The notes: generated by a model not told the origin, from the letters alone. A stretch of 64,000 nt of DNA from Amorphoplanes friuliensis DSM 7358 (GCF_000494755.1 NC_022657.1:8772001-8836000), one strand, 5' to 3'; shown: positions 33,455 to 41,599, numbered from the stretch's first letter. Numbers and translations are program-made.

Positions 33455-34837
33455 CTACCTTCCGACCAGGCCCGTACGGTTGATGAGCTGGTCGAGCATC
33501 GAATCGATCGTCGTCAGCACCCGGGACGCGGCCTCGTACCCACGCTGGTACGTGAGCAGGTTGGTCATCTCCTCGTCGAGGTTGACCCCGGACTGGGCCT
33601 CGCGGGCCGCGTCGACCTGCTCGGTCACGACGGACTGGATCTCGGCGCGGCGCGCGGAACCCTGCGACTGGACACCGAGCTGACCGATCATCTCCTGGTA
33701 CTGCCGGTCCGGTCCGCCGGCCGCGTCGCCGATGTCGGCGATCGCGTCGGCCACGGAGTTGTCCCGCGTGCCACTGACCGCCGACACCGCGACCTTGTCG
33801 GGGTCGGTCACCAGGACCTTGATCGTCGCCGCCGAGTCACCGCCGAAGAAGTCCAGGCCGGTGGTGCCGTCGGTGCTGAACCCGTTGGCGTGCAAGGCGT
33901 TGACGCTGTCGGCGAGCTTCTTGGCGATGCCGTCGAGGCTGGCGGACAGACCCGGGATGATGATGGACATCGTGTCCGTCATGGCCCCGAGCGTGCCGCC
34001 GGGCGAGGTGGCGCCGCCGGTGTCCTTCCACCGCAGCGCAACCGGATCGGCGTTCTGGTCCTCCAGGCGCGCGGCACCGGTGAACTCCACCTTGCGGGTC
34101 ACCGAGCCGGTGACCAGCGTGGCGCCGCCGATGAAAACGTCCATGCCACCGTTCTCACGCTTGGCCGCGCTGGCTCCGGTGAGCTCGGCGAGTCGCATGG
34201 CCAGCAGATCGCGCCGGTCCTCGAGCTCGTTGACGGTCAGCCCGGTCGCGTTGGCGTGGATGATGCTCTCGTTGAGCTGAGCGATCGACCCGGCCGCGGT
34301 GTTGATCTCGTCGACGTAGGTGTCCATCTGCGTCCGGTTCTGACTCCACTGCCGCGCCAGCCCCTCGTGGGCGCCGTTCAGCTGGTTGACCACCGTCGCA
34401 CTCTGCTGGATCAGGGCGGACCGGGGCGCGGTCAGCTGCGGGTTGTTCGCAACGTCGTTCCAGCCGCCCCACATGTCGCGCAGCTGCGCCGCGAGTGCGG
34501 TGTTGCTCGGCTCGGCGAAGGCGTCCTCGATGGTCGTGTACGAAGCACTCTGGCTGGCGAGATAGGCACTCGCGCCGTGCTCCGAACGACCCCGGTTCTC
34601 GAGGTACTCATCGCGCAGCCGCTGGACGTCCGACACCGCCACACCCGTGCCGAGGCCGTCGGTCTTCGCGTACATCGCCGGCGAGATGGACCCGACCTGC
34701 GACTGCATCTCGACACGCTGCCGGGTGTATCCCTCGGTGTTGGCGTTCGCGATGTTCTGACCCGTGACGTCCAGTCCGCGCCGTTGCGCGTAGAGCGAGG
34801 TCAGTGCGGTGTTGATACCGCCGAAACTGCTGGCCAT
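33455..34837 (-). CDS. flgK: flagellar hook-filament junction protein FlgK
   Basis: A 460-residue HAP1 protein. The N-terminus has the rod/hook signature LTSLYAQRRGLDVTGQNIANANTEGYTRQRVEM; the C-terminus ends with EEMTNLLTYQRGYEAASRVLTTIDSMLDQLINRTGLVG. The central part includes NELEDRRDLLAMRLAELTG, typical of FlgK. Its ATG overlaps the flgN stop codon (TGATG), so translation is coupled to its probable chaperone. Confidence 0.95.
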   Translation of the reverse strand: MASSFGGINTALTSLYAQRRGLDVTGQNIANANTEGYTRQRVEMQSQVGSISPAMYAKTDGLGTGVAVSDVQRLRDEYLENRGRSEHGASAYLASQSASYTTIEDAFAEPSNTALAAQLRDMWGGWNDVANNPQLTAPRSALIQQSATVVNQLNGAHEGLARQWSQNRTQMDTYVDEINTAAGSIAQLNESIIHANATGLTVNELEDRRDLLAMRLAELTGASAAKRENGGMDVFIGGATLVTGSVTRKVEFTGAARLEDQNADPVALRWKDTGGATSPGGTLGAMTDTMSIIIPGLSASLDGIAKKLADSVNALHANGFSTDGTTGLDFFGGDSAATIKVLVTDPDKVAVSAVSGTRDNSVADAIADIGDAAGGPDRQYQEMIGQLGVQSQGSARRAEIQSVVTEQVDAAREAQSGVNLDEEMTNLLTYQRGYEAASRVLTTIDSMLDQLINRTGLVGR

Positions 34838-35322
34838 CAGATCGCCTCATCCACCAGGCTGGGGCGGCGCACGCCGCCGCTGACGGTTTTGCCCTGCGGG
34901 CTGTACGTTTCCACGGTTCCGGCGAACGCGAGCATGGTTTCGCGAGCCGCGCGCTGACCCGCGGTGAGCAGGTCCCGGTTCGCCTCGGCCACGGCACCGA
35001 TCTCCGACGTCAGCGTCAGGAACGCCTTGCGGTGCTGGTGCAGCAGCTCGGACCAGGGCGCCGGCGCCGCGTCCGCCAGCTGACCCAGGGATGCCTCCGC
35101 CGGCAGACCCAGCTCGATCGCGACCGCCTGGGCGTACGCCGCCCGGGCCACCTCGGTCTGACGAATCTGGTCCAGCACGACCTCGACCTCACGGGTCGCG
35201 TGGGCGAGCCAGCGGGATCGGTTGGAGGCGAGGAGCAGCTGCTCCTCCTCCAGCTTGAACAGCAGCAGCTCCAACAGTTCCCGTGCGCGCCACAGGACGC
35301 TGGACAGGTCGGTCAGGCTCAC
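34837..35322 (-). CDS. flgN: FlgN-family flagellar export chaperone
   Basis: A 161-residue, mainly helical protein. The start is GTG 35322 with GGAG six bases upstream; a longer in-frame reading from 35502 would run through the promoter region. A long N-terminal coiled helix (LWRARELLELLLFKLEEEQLLLASNRSRWLAHATREVEVVLDQI) and central helices fit FlgN, which escorts FlgK and FlgL to the export gate. Identification rests on this pattern and on its position directly before flgK. It is the first gene of flgN-flgK-flgL-fliW-csrA. Confidence 0.85.
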   Translation of the reverse strand: MSLTDLSSVLWRARELLELLLFKLEEEQLLLASNRSRWLAHATREVEVVLDQIRQTEVARAAYAQAVAIELGLPAEASLGQLADAAPAPWSELLHQHRKAFLTLTSEIGAVAEANRDLLTAGQRAARETMLAFAGTVETYSPQGKTVSGGVRRPSLVDEAI

Positions 35323-35369
35323 CGGCTTCTCCGATCCGAGCGAGGAATTCCCTCCGCTACATCGGACCA

Positions 35370-35395
35370 GTCGGCACGTACCGGTCGGCCCTGAG
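35370..35395 (-). promoter_or_regulatory. FliA-type promoter of the flgN operon
   Basis: On the minus strand CTCA (35395-35392), 16 bases, GCCGAC (35375-35370), 47 bp before the flgN GTG. Confidence 0.7.
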
Positions 35396-35410
35396 GACTT
35401 GGGCGCTATC

Positions 35411-35428
35411 AGGTTGCGAATCGGTTGG
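35411..35428. promoter_or_regulatory. TcrA-like direct repeat between flgN and fliC
   Basis: AGGTTGC, 4 bases, CGGTTGG on the plus strand, 12 of 14 positions matching the reverse complement of GCA(A/C)CCG-n4-GCA(A/C)CCG. It lies 15 bp from the flgN -35 element and 30 bp from the fliC -35 element, so one site could serve both divergent units. Confidence 0.55.
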
Positions 35429-35458
35429 GAGTCATCTGCGAACAAACTTCGGAAACTC

Positions 35459-35486
35459 CTCAGGACGCTGCGTGACCAGACGATTA
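35459..35486 (+). promoter_or_regulatory. FliA-type promoter of fliC
   Basis: CTCA (35459-35462), 16 bases, GACGATTA (35479-35486). One base differs from GCCGAT. It predicts a fliC leader of about 60 bases. Confidence 0.55.
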
Positions 35487-35525
35487 CTCCTGACGTAAGC
35501 ACAACGGCTCACGGATGGGCCGGTC

Positions 35526-35546
35526 AGGACCCCACTCAAGGAGGAA
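35526..35546 (+). promoter_or_regulatory. fliC leader with GGA motifs, candidate CsrA target
   Basis: The fliC leader contains AGGA at 35526-35529 within a small GGTC/GACC inverted repeat (35522-35531), and AAGGAGGAA (35538-35546) at the ribosome binding site, giving closely spaced GGA motifs. CsrA binds pairs of GGA elements, one usually at the Shine-Dalgarno sequence. csrA and fliW are in the divergent operon. Confidence 0.45.
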
Positions 35547-35552
35547 TTTCAA

Positions 35553-36398
35553 ATGGGTCTTCGTATCAACCAGAACATCGCTGCTCAGAACGCCTACCGC
35601 AGCCTCTCGACCTCCGACAGCCAGATGTCGAAGTCCCTCGAGAAGCTGTCGTCGGGTTTCCGGATCAACCGGGCCGCCGACGACGCCGCGGGTCTGGCGA
35701 TCAGTGAGGGCCTGCGCAGCCAGGTCGGTGGCCTCAAGGTCGCCGTCCGCAACGCGCAGGACGGTGTCTCGGTGGTGCAGACCGCTGAAGGCGCGCTGAA
35801 CGAGGTTCACTCGATCCTCCAGCGCATGCGTGACCTCGGTGTGCAGGCGGGTAACGACTCGAACAACACCGAGGCCCGGGCCAACATCGCGACCGAGGTC
35901 ACGAGCCTCACGTCGGAGCTGGGCCGGATCGCCGACTCGACCAACTTCAACGGTACGAAGCTGCTCGACGGCACCGCCGGCGTCAACGGCGACGGCAAGA
36001 TGAAGTTCCAGGTCGGCGCGGACGGTGACGTCAACAGCCAGATCGAGGTGGACCTCACTTCCGCCAACGTCAAGGACATCGCGTCGACGCTCGGCACGCT
36101 GAGCTTCACCGACGCGGACGCCGCCCAGGCGTCGATCAACGCGATCGACACCCAGGTCAAGGCGATCTCGACCGCTCGTGCCTCGCTCGGTGCGTACCAG
36201 AACCGGTTCGAGCACACGATCAACAGCGTCAACGTGGCGATCGAGAACCTGTCCGCGTCGGAGAGCCGCATCCGCGACACCGACATGGCGCAGGAAATGA
36301 TGTCCTTCACCCGCTCGCAGATCCTGACCCAGGCCGGCACCTCGATGCTGTCCCAGGCCAACCAGTCGCAGCAGGGCGTTCTGTCCCTCCTGCGCTGA
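35553..36398 (+). CDS. fliC: flagellin
   Basis: A 281-residue flagellin with a strong AAGGAGG site eight bases before ATG. The N-terminal D0/D1 is clear (GLRINQNIAAQNAYRSL, SKSLEKLSSGFRINRAADDAAGLAISEGLRSQ), as is the C-terminal D0/D1 (SLGAYQNRFEHTINSVNVAIENLSASESRIRDTDMAQEM, QANQSQQGVLSLLR). Only about 60 residues separate them, so the surface D2/D3 domains are reduced to a stub. It is exported unfolded and polymerises into the filament. It is monocistronic between a FliA-type promoter and a hairpin at 36454-36493. Confidence 0.97.
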   Translation: MGLRINQNIAAQNAYRSLSTSDSQMSKSLEKLSSGFRINRAADDAAGLAISEGLRSQVGGLKVAVRNAQDGVSVVQTAEGALNEVHSILQRMRDLGVQAGNDSNNTEARANIATEVTSLTSELGRIADSTNFNGTKLLDGTAGVNGDGKMKFQVGADGDVNSQIEVDLTSANVKDIASTLGTLSFTDADAAQASINAIDTQVKAISTARASLGAYQNRFEHTINSVNVAIENLSASESRIRDTDMAQEMMSFTRSQILTQAGTSMLSQANQSQQGVLSLLR

Positions 36399-36425
36399 TC
36401 GTCTGCGTGACGTACCGCCCAATGG

Positions 36426-36451
36426 CTCAGCCCGTGGCGGAGACAACCGAA
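36426..36451 (+). promoter_or_regulatory. FliA-type promoter of fliD
   Basis: CTCA (36426-36429), 16 bases, ACCGAA (36446-36451), one base off GCCGAA. It lies directly before the fliC terminator hairpin, so the predicted fliD transcript would begin within or just before that hairpin. Confidence 0.6.
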
Positions 36452-36453
36452 TA

Positions 36454-36493
36454 GACGGGCGGTCGGCGACATCGCCGGCCGCCCGTCCCGTTT
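36454..36493 (+). terminator. fliC terminator, also potential fliD 5' hairpin
   Basis: GACGGGCGG (36454-36462) and CCGCCCGTC (36479-36487) enclose an inner GGCG/CGCC pair, followed by CCGTTT. It is positioned to end fliC transcripts but overlaps the predicted fliD transcription start. Confidence 0.7.
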
Positions 36494-36520
36494 CAGACCC
36501 ACGACGGAGGGAGCGCCCCC

Positions 36521-37963
36521 ATGGCCAGTGTTGACGGCCTCGTGACCGGCATGAGCACCACGGACACGATCAACCAGCTCATGAAGATCGAAGCGGCCCC
36601 TCAGGCGGCGCTCAGGAACAAGGTCAACACCGCGAACAAGGTCGTGACGGCGTACCAGAGCGTGAACAGCCGGATGTCCAGCATCGGCACGGCCGCCAAG
36701 GCGCTGACCGACGCCAACAGCTGGAAGTCCATGAAGGCGACCTCGAGCTCCGACGCGGCGGTCGTCTCGGCCCAGCCCGGCGCCTCCGCGGGGTCGATGA
36801 GCTTCCGCGTCAACCAGCTGGCGACGACCCACGCCGCGACGTTCACCGGCGGGTCGGTCACCTCCATCAGCGATGCCGCCACCTCACCGGTGATGAACGG
36901 CTCCAGCTTCGACATCGAGCTCGCCGACGGGACGACGCAGACGGTGAGTCCCACCGACGCGTCGCTGCAGTCCGTGGTCTCGGCGATCAACAACACGGCG
37001 AATGCGGCGTACAAGGCCTCGGCGGTGCAGATCTCCCCCGGGAAGTACACGCTGCAGCTGACCGCCACCAAGTCCGGCCAGGACGGCGACTTCGCGATCC
37101 CCAGCGGTCTCGACAACCTGGGCACCGGCGTGGTCACCACGCAGGGGGCCAACGCCCAGCTCACCGTGGGCACCACGGCCGACGCCTACACCATCGAGTC
37201 GGCCTCGAACACCTTCGCCGACGTGCTCCCGGGTGTCACCGTCACCGCCACCAAGGTGCAGTCCGCCAGTGACGCGCAGGTCACCATCGACCTGAGCAGC
37301 GACACCGAAGGGCTCGCCGCCAAAGTTCAGGCGCTGGTCGACAACGCCAACACGGCGCTGACCGAGATCGCCGCGCAGAGCAAGACGAAGTCGGGCGAGA
37401 TCTCGGCCGGCGTCCTGGTCGGTGACAGCGCGATGCGCAAGCTCACCCAGGACATCCTCAGTGCGGTCTCCGGAGGCGCCACCGGCCTCGGCAGCAACGG
37501 CGGCAACGCCAGTTACAACGCGGTCGGCATCAGCGTCGACCGCAGCGGCAAGCTGACGTTCGACAAGGACAAGTTCCTCGAGTCGTACAAGGCCGACCCG
37601 GCCAAGACCCAGCAGTTCTTCGACGGGTACGAGGAGAAGGCCGGCGGCACCCCCGCCAAGTTCGACCCGGGTCACGACACCTCGGTCGGCCTGGCCCGCA
37701 AGCTGGACACGCTGGCCCTGGTCGCCACCGAGGGTGTTGTCGACCCGACCAACCCGACGCGACCCAAGGAGGGCATCCTCCAGGGCCTCATCCAGCGTCG
37801 CAACGACAACATCCGCCGCCTGAACGACCAGGTGAGCGAATGGGACATCCGGCTGGACCTGCGCAAGACATCACTGCAGCGGCAGTTCTCGAACCTCGAG
37901 GTCGCCATGGGCAAGATGCAGCAGCAGTCCTCCTGGCTCTCGAGCCAGCTGGCCAACCTCTGA
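36521..37963 (+). CDS. fliD: flagellar filament cap protein FliD
   Basis: A 480-residue HAP2 protein with GGAGGG upstream. The N-terminal FliD domain (VDGLVTGMSTTDTINQLMKIEAAPQAALRNKVNTANKVVTAYQSVNSRM) and the C-terminal domain (GILQGLIQRRNDNIRRLNDQVSEWDIRLDLRKTSLQRQFSNLEVAMGKMQQQSSWLSSQLANL) are both clear, with the central TVGTTADAYTIESASNTFADVLPGVTVTA strand region. It caps the growing filament and directs flagellin insertion. It is followed by fliS after 18 bp. Confidence 0.95.
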   Translation: MASVDGLVTGMSTTDTINQLMKIEAAPQAALRNKVNTANKVVTAYQSVNSRMSSIGTAAKALTDANSWKSMKATSSSDAAVVSAQPGASAGSMSFRVNQLATTHAATFTGGSVTSISDAATSPVMNGSSFDIELADGTTQTVSPTDASLQSVVSAINNTANAAYKASAVQISPGKYTLQLTATKSGQDGDFAIPSGLDNLGTGVVTTQGANAQLTVGTTADAYTIESASNTFADVLPGVTVTATKVQSASDAQVTIDLSSDTEGLAAKVQALVDNANTALTEIAAQSKTKSGEISAGVLVGDSAMRKLTQDILSAVSGGATGLGSNGGNASYNAVGISVDRSGKLTFDKDKFLESYKADPAKTQQFFDGYEEKAGGTPAKFDPGHDTSVGLARKLDTLALVATEGVVDPTNPTRPKEGILQGLIQRRNDNIRRLNDQVSEWDIRLDLRKTSLQRQFSNLEVAMGKMQQQSSWLSSQLANL

Positions 37964-37981
37964 TGAGCGGAGCGAAGCTTC

Positions 37982-38374
37982 ATGACCACACCTTCTCCAG
38001 CCATGCGGGCCCGCTACATCGCCGACTCGGTCGCCACGGCCTCACCCGCCAAGCTCCTGCTGATGCTCTTCGACCGTCTGGTGATGGACCTCAACCGTGG
38101 TGAGCAGGCACTGGTCGCCGGCGACCGGCCCGAGGCGAATTCCCAGCTCAAGCACGCACAGGACATCATCACCGAACTTCAGGTGACGTTGAACCTGGAC
38201 GCCTGGGAGGGTGCTCCCGGCCTGGCCGCGCTCTACTCCTTCGCGCAGCTCGAACTGATCAACGCGAACATCAAGGGTGACGTGGAGAAGGTGACGGGGG
38301 TCCGGAACCTCATGGAACCCCTGCGCGACACCTGGCGCGAGGCGGCAATGGCCGTCGCGGCGGCCGAGGGGTGA
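37982..38374 (+). CDS. fliS: flagellar export chaperone FliS
   Basis: A 130-residue helical chaperone. The FliS signature is present: MRARYIADSVATASPAKLLLMLFDRLVMDLNRGEQAL, then HAQDIITELQVTLNLDAWEGAPGLAALYSFAQLELINANIKGDVEKV. It binds the C-terminus of flagellin and prevents premature polymerisation. It sits between fliD and a small gene in the FliT position; its stop codon lies 5 bp before that gene's ATG. Confidence 0.94.
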   Translation: MTTPSPAMRARYIADSVATASPAKLLLMLFDRLVMDLNRGEQALVAGDRPEANSQLKHAQDIITELQVTLNLDAWEGAPGLAALYSFAQLELINANIKGDVEKVTGVRNLMEPLRDTWREAAMAVAAAEG

Positions 38375-38379
38375 TCCCG

Positions 38380-38703
38380 ATGGCCGACGAATGGCGTGCC
38401 GCGTGGATCACGGCTCTCGACGAGCTCGAGGCCGATGTCGACGCCGTCGAGCGGATGATCACCCAGGAGCACCGCAACCAGGAGCTCGCGGAGGCGACGC
38501 CGTGGGCGCCGCCGGAGGGCATCGGCCCGATCCCGCTGGATCTGCGGCCGCGCGCGGACTACATCCTGACCCGCCAGCTCGAGGTGGCCCAGGCCGCGGC
38601 GATCGCCATGACGGCCAACCGCCGGCAGACCGCCTTCGCCGCCCGCGTGGAGGTGGGCACGGCCGGCAAGGGCATCCCTACCTACATCGACTGCGCCATG
38701 TGA
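38380..38703 (+). CDS. small protein in the FliT position after fliS
   Basis: A 107-residue protein (ATG 38380 with GAGGGG upstream; a GTG at 38371 overlapping the fliS stop is an alternative). An N-terminal helical segment (WRAAWITALDELEADVDAVERMITQ) is followed by a Pro-rich stretch (TPWAPPEGIGPIPLDLRPRADYIL) and a second helix (ARQLEVAQAAAIAMTANRR-like). I do not recognise the family. Location after fliD-fliS is where many genomes encode FliT, a FliD chaperone, but the Pro-rich core differs from FliT. A terminator starts at its stop codon. Confidence 0.65.
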   Translation: MADEWRAAWITALDELEADVDAVERMITQEHRNQELAEATPWAPPEGIGPIPLDLRPRADYILTRQLEVAQAAAIAMTANRRQTAFAARVEVGTAGKGIPTYIDCAM

Positions 38704-38733
38704 CCCGGGACCCCCGCAGGGGTCCCGGGTTTC
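38703..38733 (+). terminator. intrinsic terminator of the fliD operon
   Basis: ACCCGGGACCCC (38703-38714) pairs perfectly with 38719-38730 across CGCA, followed by TTT. It begins inside the stop codon of the small gene. Confidence 0.88.
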
Positions 38734-38738
38734 TGCGT

Positions 38739-38756
38739 GCAACCCAGCGGCAACCG
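38739..38756 (+). promoter_or_regulatory. TcrA-like direct repeat upstream of flgB
   Basis: GCAACCC, AGCG, GCAACCG: 13 of 14 positions match the GCA(A/C)CCG-n4-GCA(A/C)CCG site. It ends 7 bp before the -35 element of the flgB promoter. Confidence 0.65.
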
Positions 38757-38763
38757 TTTGGGA

Positions 38764-38789
38764 CTCAGCGGATCGTCCGGCAGGCCGAA
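38764..38789 (+). promoter_or_regulatory. FliA-type promoter of the flgB operon
   Basis: CTCA (38764-38767), 16 bases, GCCGAA (38784-38789): a full match to the shared motif, 78 bp before the flgB GTG. It would drive the flgB-to-fliI operon. Confidence 0.75.
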
Positions 38790-38867
38790 TCGGAGGGTAC
38801 GAGCAACGGATTGCTCGGACCGAACGCCAAGGACAGGCACCTGATCCACCTGTGAAGGGAACCTGCC

Positions 38868-39215
38868 GTGTTCGATGACGTCTCTTCGTCCTCGCTCCGC
38901 GTCGCAGTCGCCGGTCTGTCCGCCCGGCAGAACGCCATTGCCAACAACATCGCCAATATCGAGACCCCCGGCTATCAGGCTCGTAAGGTCAAGTTCGAGG
39001 AGGCGCTGAGCAGCGCCGTCGCTCACGGCCAGTCGCCCTCGACGGTTTCGCCGAGTGTGCAGAACTCGCTGGAGCCGACGCGCCTGAACGGCAGCAACGT
39101 CAACCTCGACGAGGAGACGCTGTCGCACATCGACACCACGATGCGCTACCAGCTCGCCATCCGCGCCCTCGACGGCAAGTACAGCCTGATCCGCGACGCG
39201 ATCAAGGGGGCCTGA
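38868..39215 (+). CDS. flgB: flagellar basal-body rod protein FlgB
   Basis: A 115-residue proximal rod protein starting at GTG 38868 with AAGGG upstream. The rod signature is SSLRVAVAGLSARQNAIANNIANIETPGYQARKVKFEEALSSAV, and the C-terminus (LSHIDTTMRYQLAIRALDGKYSLIRDAIKG) is typical. First gene of a long plus-strand operon behind a FliA-type promoter and TcrA-like site; flgC follows after 5 bp. Confidence 0.94.
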   Translation: MFDDVSSSSLRVAVAGLSARQNAIANNIANIETPGYQARKVKFEEALSSAVAHGQSPSTVSPSVQNSLEPTRLNGSNVNLDEETLSHIDTTMRYQLAIRALDGKYSLIRDAIKGA

Positions 39216-39220
39216 GGTAG

Positions 39221-39616
39221 ATGAGCACCTTCAACGCGATCGGTACGGCCGCCACGGGCGTGACCGTCTACCGCAAGTGGCTCGATGCCGTCTCCGACAA
39301 CATCGCCAACATGGACAACGTCAGCAAGACGTCCGAGAACGCCTTCCAGGCCCGCTACGTCGTCGCCCAGGAGGCGCAGGACGGCAACGGCGCGCAGGTG
39401 GGTGGCATCGCCTACGGCAGCGCCGAGGGCACGCTCTCCTACGAGCCGGACAACCCGCTGGCCGACACCGAGGGTTACGTCCGCCGGCCGGACATCGACC
39501 TCGGCAGCCAGATGGCCCAGATGATGATGGCCCAGCGCGCCTACCAGGCGAACCTCTCGGTCGTGGACCGGGCCCGGGACTCCTACCAGGCCGCCATCCA
39601 GCTCGGGAAGGGCTGA
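39221..39616 (+). CDS. flgC: flagellar basal-body rod protein FlgC
   Basis: A 131-residue rod protein: AIGTAATGVTVYRKWLDAVSDNIANMDNVSKTSENAFQARYVV at the N-terminus and IDLGSQMAQMMMAQRAYQANLSVVDRARDSYQAAIQLGKG at the C-terminus. FlgB and FlgC build the proximal rod on the FliE/FliF base. It lies between flgB (5 bp) and fliE (2 bp). Confidence 0.95.
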   Translation: MSTFNAIGTAATGVTVYRKWLDAVSDNIANMDNVSKTSENAFQARYVVAQEAQDGNGAQVGGIAYGSAEGTLSYEPDNPLADTEGYVRRPDIDLGSQMAQMMMAQRAYQANLSVVDRARDSYQAAIQLGKG

Positions 39617-39618
39617 TC

Positions 39619-39954
39619 ATGACTTCTCCGATCAGTGCGCTCGGCGCCGTCAGCGGCCTGTCGGGCGTCAGTGGCATCTCCGGCGTCGACGGTCTGGCCG
39701 GTGCGAGTGGCACCCAGTCCGTCACCGGGCCCAACACGGACTTCGCCGGCATGCTCTCCAAGGGCCTGGAAAGTGTGCAGTCGTCCCAGGCGAACGCCGC
39801 CGACCTGTCTGTGCAGGTCGCCAACGGCACGCTGCAGGACCCCGCGCAGTACACGATGGCCTCCACCGAGGCTGCGCTCGGTCTGCAGCTCACCATGGCG
39901 ATCCGCAACAAGGCCGTGGAGGCTTTCCAGGAGATCATGAGGATGCAGGCCTGA
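39619..39954 (+). CDS. fliE: flagellar hook-basal body adaptor FliE
   Basis: A 111-residue protein starting at ATG 39619. The C-terminal half is the FliE signature: FAGMLSKGLESVQSSQANAADLSVQVANG, then PAQYTMASTEAALGLQLTMAIRNKAVEAFQEIMRMQA. The first 35 residues are Gly/Ser/Val repeats. FliE links the MS ring to the rod. It is tightly packed between flgC and fliF. Confidence 0.93.
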   Translation: MTSPISALGAVSGLSGVSGISGVDGLAGASGTQSVTGPNTDFAGMLSKGLESVQSSQANAADLSVQVANGTLQDPAQYTMASTEAALGLQLTMAIRNKAVEAFQEIMRMQA

Positions 39955-39955
39955 C

Positions 39956-41557
39956 ATGACCGACCGACTCCCCGCGCCCGTACGCAAGGTCGGTGACAGC
40001 TTCAAGTCCTTCACCCCGGGACAGAAGGCGGTCACCATCGCCGCCGTGCTCGCCCTCGTGATCGGCGGCTACTTCTTCGCCACCTGGGCCGCCAAGCCGT
40101 CCTACTCCGCCCTGTTCAGCAACCTGTCGAGCAAGGACGCCGGCGCGATCGTCGAGTCGCTGCAGAAGTCCGGCACGTCGTACGAGCTGGCCAACGGCGG
40201 CAGCACGATCATGGTGCCCCAGGACCAGGTCTACGACCTGCGGCTGCAGCTGTCCGGCGAGGGCCTGCCCGGCGAGTCGGAGACCGGGTACGCGCTGCTG
40301 GACCAGCAGGGCATCACCACCAGCGACTTCATGCAGCACACCAACTACCAGCGGGCGCTGGAAGGCGAGCTGGCGAGCACCATCAAGTCGATCGACGGCG
40401 TCGAGGCCGCCACCGTGCACCTCGTGATGCCGCAGAAGGACGTCTTCGCCGACGACCAGGACAAGACCACCGCCTCCGTGCTGGTGCAGTCGAGCGCCAA
40501 CGAGCCGCTCTCCAACCAGCAGGTGCAGGCGATCGTGCATCTCGTGGCCTCGAGTGTCGAGGGCCTGGATCCCGAGCAGGTCACCGTGGCCGGCGCCGAC
40601 GGCAAGATCCTGTCCGCCGGTGGCGGTGCCGCGGTGGCCGCGGGTGGCGACAGCGGTTCCGACGGGCAGACGGTCGCGTTCCAGAACCGCCTCAACGCCT
40701 CGTTGCAGAACATGCTCGACAGCGTCGTCGGACCCGGCCACGCCGTGGTGACGACCACCGCGGAGCTGGACTACGACCAGACCGAGACGACCACCGAGTC
40801 GTACACCTCGGACCCGTCCGTCGCCGCGCTCTCCGAGAGCATCAGCCGCGAGGCCTACAACGGCAACGGCACCGGCCAGGGCGGCGTCCTCGGCCCGGAC
40901 AACATCCAGGTGCCGAACGGCACGACCAGCAGCAGCGGCACGGGCCAGTACGAGAACAGCAACACCGTGCGCAACAACGCGGTCAACAAGACGACCGAGG
41001 CGCGTCGCAGCGCACCGGGCAGCATCAAGAAGCTGAACGTGGCCGTCCTGCTGGACAGCACCACCGCCGGTGCCGTGAACTCCGCGGACGTGCAGTCGCT
41101 GGTCAGCGCCGCCGCCGGTATCGACGCGACCCGCGGCGACACCATCGCGGTGAGCGCGATGCCGTTCGACACGAGTGCCGCCACCGCCGCGAAGGACGCC
41201 CTGGCCGCCTCCGCGGCCGCCGAGCAGTCGGCGAAGCAGACCTCGCTGATCAAGACCGGCGCGATGGCACTGGTCGTGCTCTTCCTGATCTTCCTGGCCT
41301 GGCGGGCCAGCCGGCGGGCCAAGAAGCGCAAGGCCCTGACGCCGGCCGAGCTCAAGCACCTCGAGGACATGCAGGCGGCGCTCGAGCAGCAGCGCCTGGC
41401 CGAGCTGAACGCCGCGATCCCGTCGCCGGCGATCGAGGCCGCGAACGCCAACTTCGAGGCCCTCGACGAGCGGCAGCGGGAGATCGAACAGATGGTCGAG
41501 GACCAGCCGGAGGAGATGGCCGCCCTGTTGCGTGGCTGGCTCGGCGCCGGTCGCTGA
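39956..41557 (+). CDS. fliF: flagellar MS-ring protein FliF
   Basis: A 533-residue membrane protein. Transmembrane helix 1 (about 21-41, AVTIAAVLALVIGGYFFATWA) precedes the YscJ/FliF ring-building domain (LSSKDAGAIVESLQKSGTSYELANGGSTIMVP, TNYQRALEGELASTIKSIDGVEAATVHLVMP). The second ring domain includes VVGPGHAVVTTTAELDYDQ. Helix 2 lies at about 432-450 (ALVVLFLIFLAWRASRR). The C-terminal tail, which binds FliG, is present. The length is typical. Confidence 0.96.
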   Translation: MTDRLPAPVRKVGDSFKSFTPGQKAVTIAAVLALVIGGYFFATWAAKPSYSALFSNLSSKDAGAIVESLQKSGTSYELANGGSTIMVPQDQVYDLRLQLSGEGLPGESETGYALLDQQGITTSDFMQHTNYQRALEGELASTIKSIDGVEAATVHLVMPQKDVFADDQDKTTASVLVQSSANEPLSNQQVQAIVHLVASSVEGLDPEQVTVAGADGKILSAGGGAAVAAGGDSGSDGQTVAFQNRLNASLQNMLDSVVGPGHAVVTTTAELDYDQTETTTESYTSDPSVAALSESISREAYNGNGTGQGGVLGPDNIQVPNGTTSSSGTGQYENSNTVRNNAVNKTTEARRSAPGSIKKLNVAVLLDSTTAGAVNSADVQSLVSAAAGIDATRGDTIAVSAMPFDTSAATAAKDALAASAAAEQSAKQTSLIKTGAMALVVLFLIFLAWRASRRAKKRKALTPAELKHLEDMQAALEQQRLAELNAAIPSPAIEAANANFEALDERQREIEQMVEDQPEEMAALLRGWLGAGR

Positions 41558-41599
41558 TCCGGTAAGTGCACCACCCCCCTGGTTCAAGGAGGAACCGCG

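Noticed and set aside
35323..35502. A longer flgN reading frame starting at 35502
   Set aside because: It would cover the FliA-type promoter and TcrA-like site; the added residues are not FlgN-like, and GTG 35322 has a good ribosome binding site.
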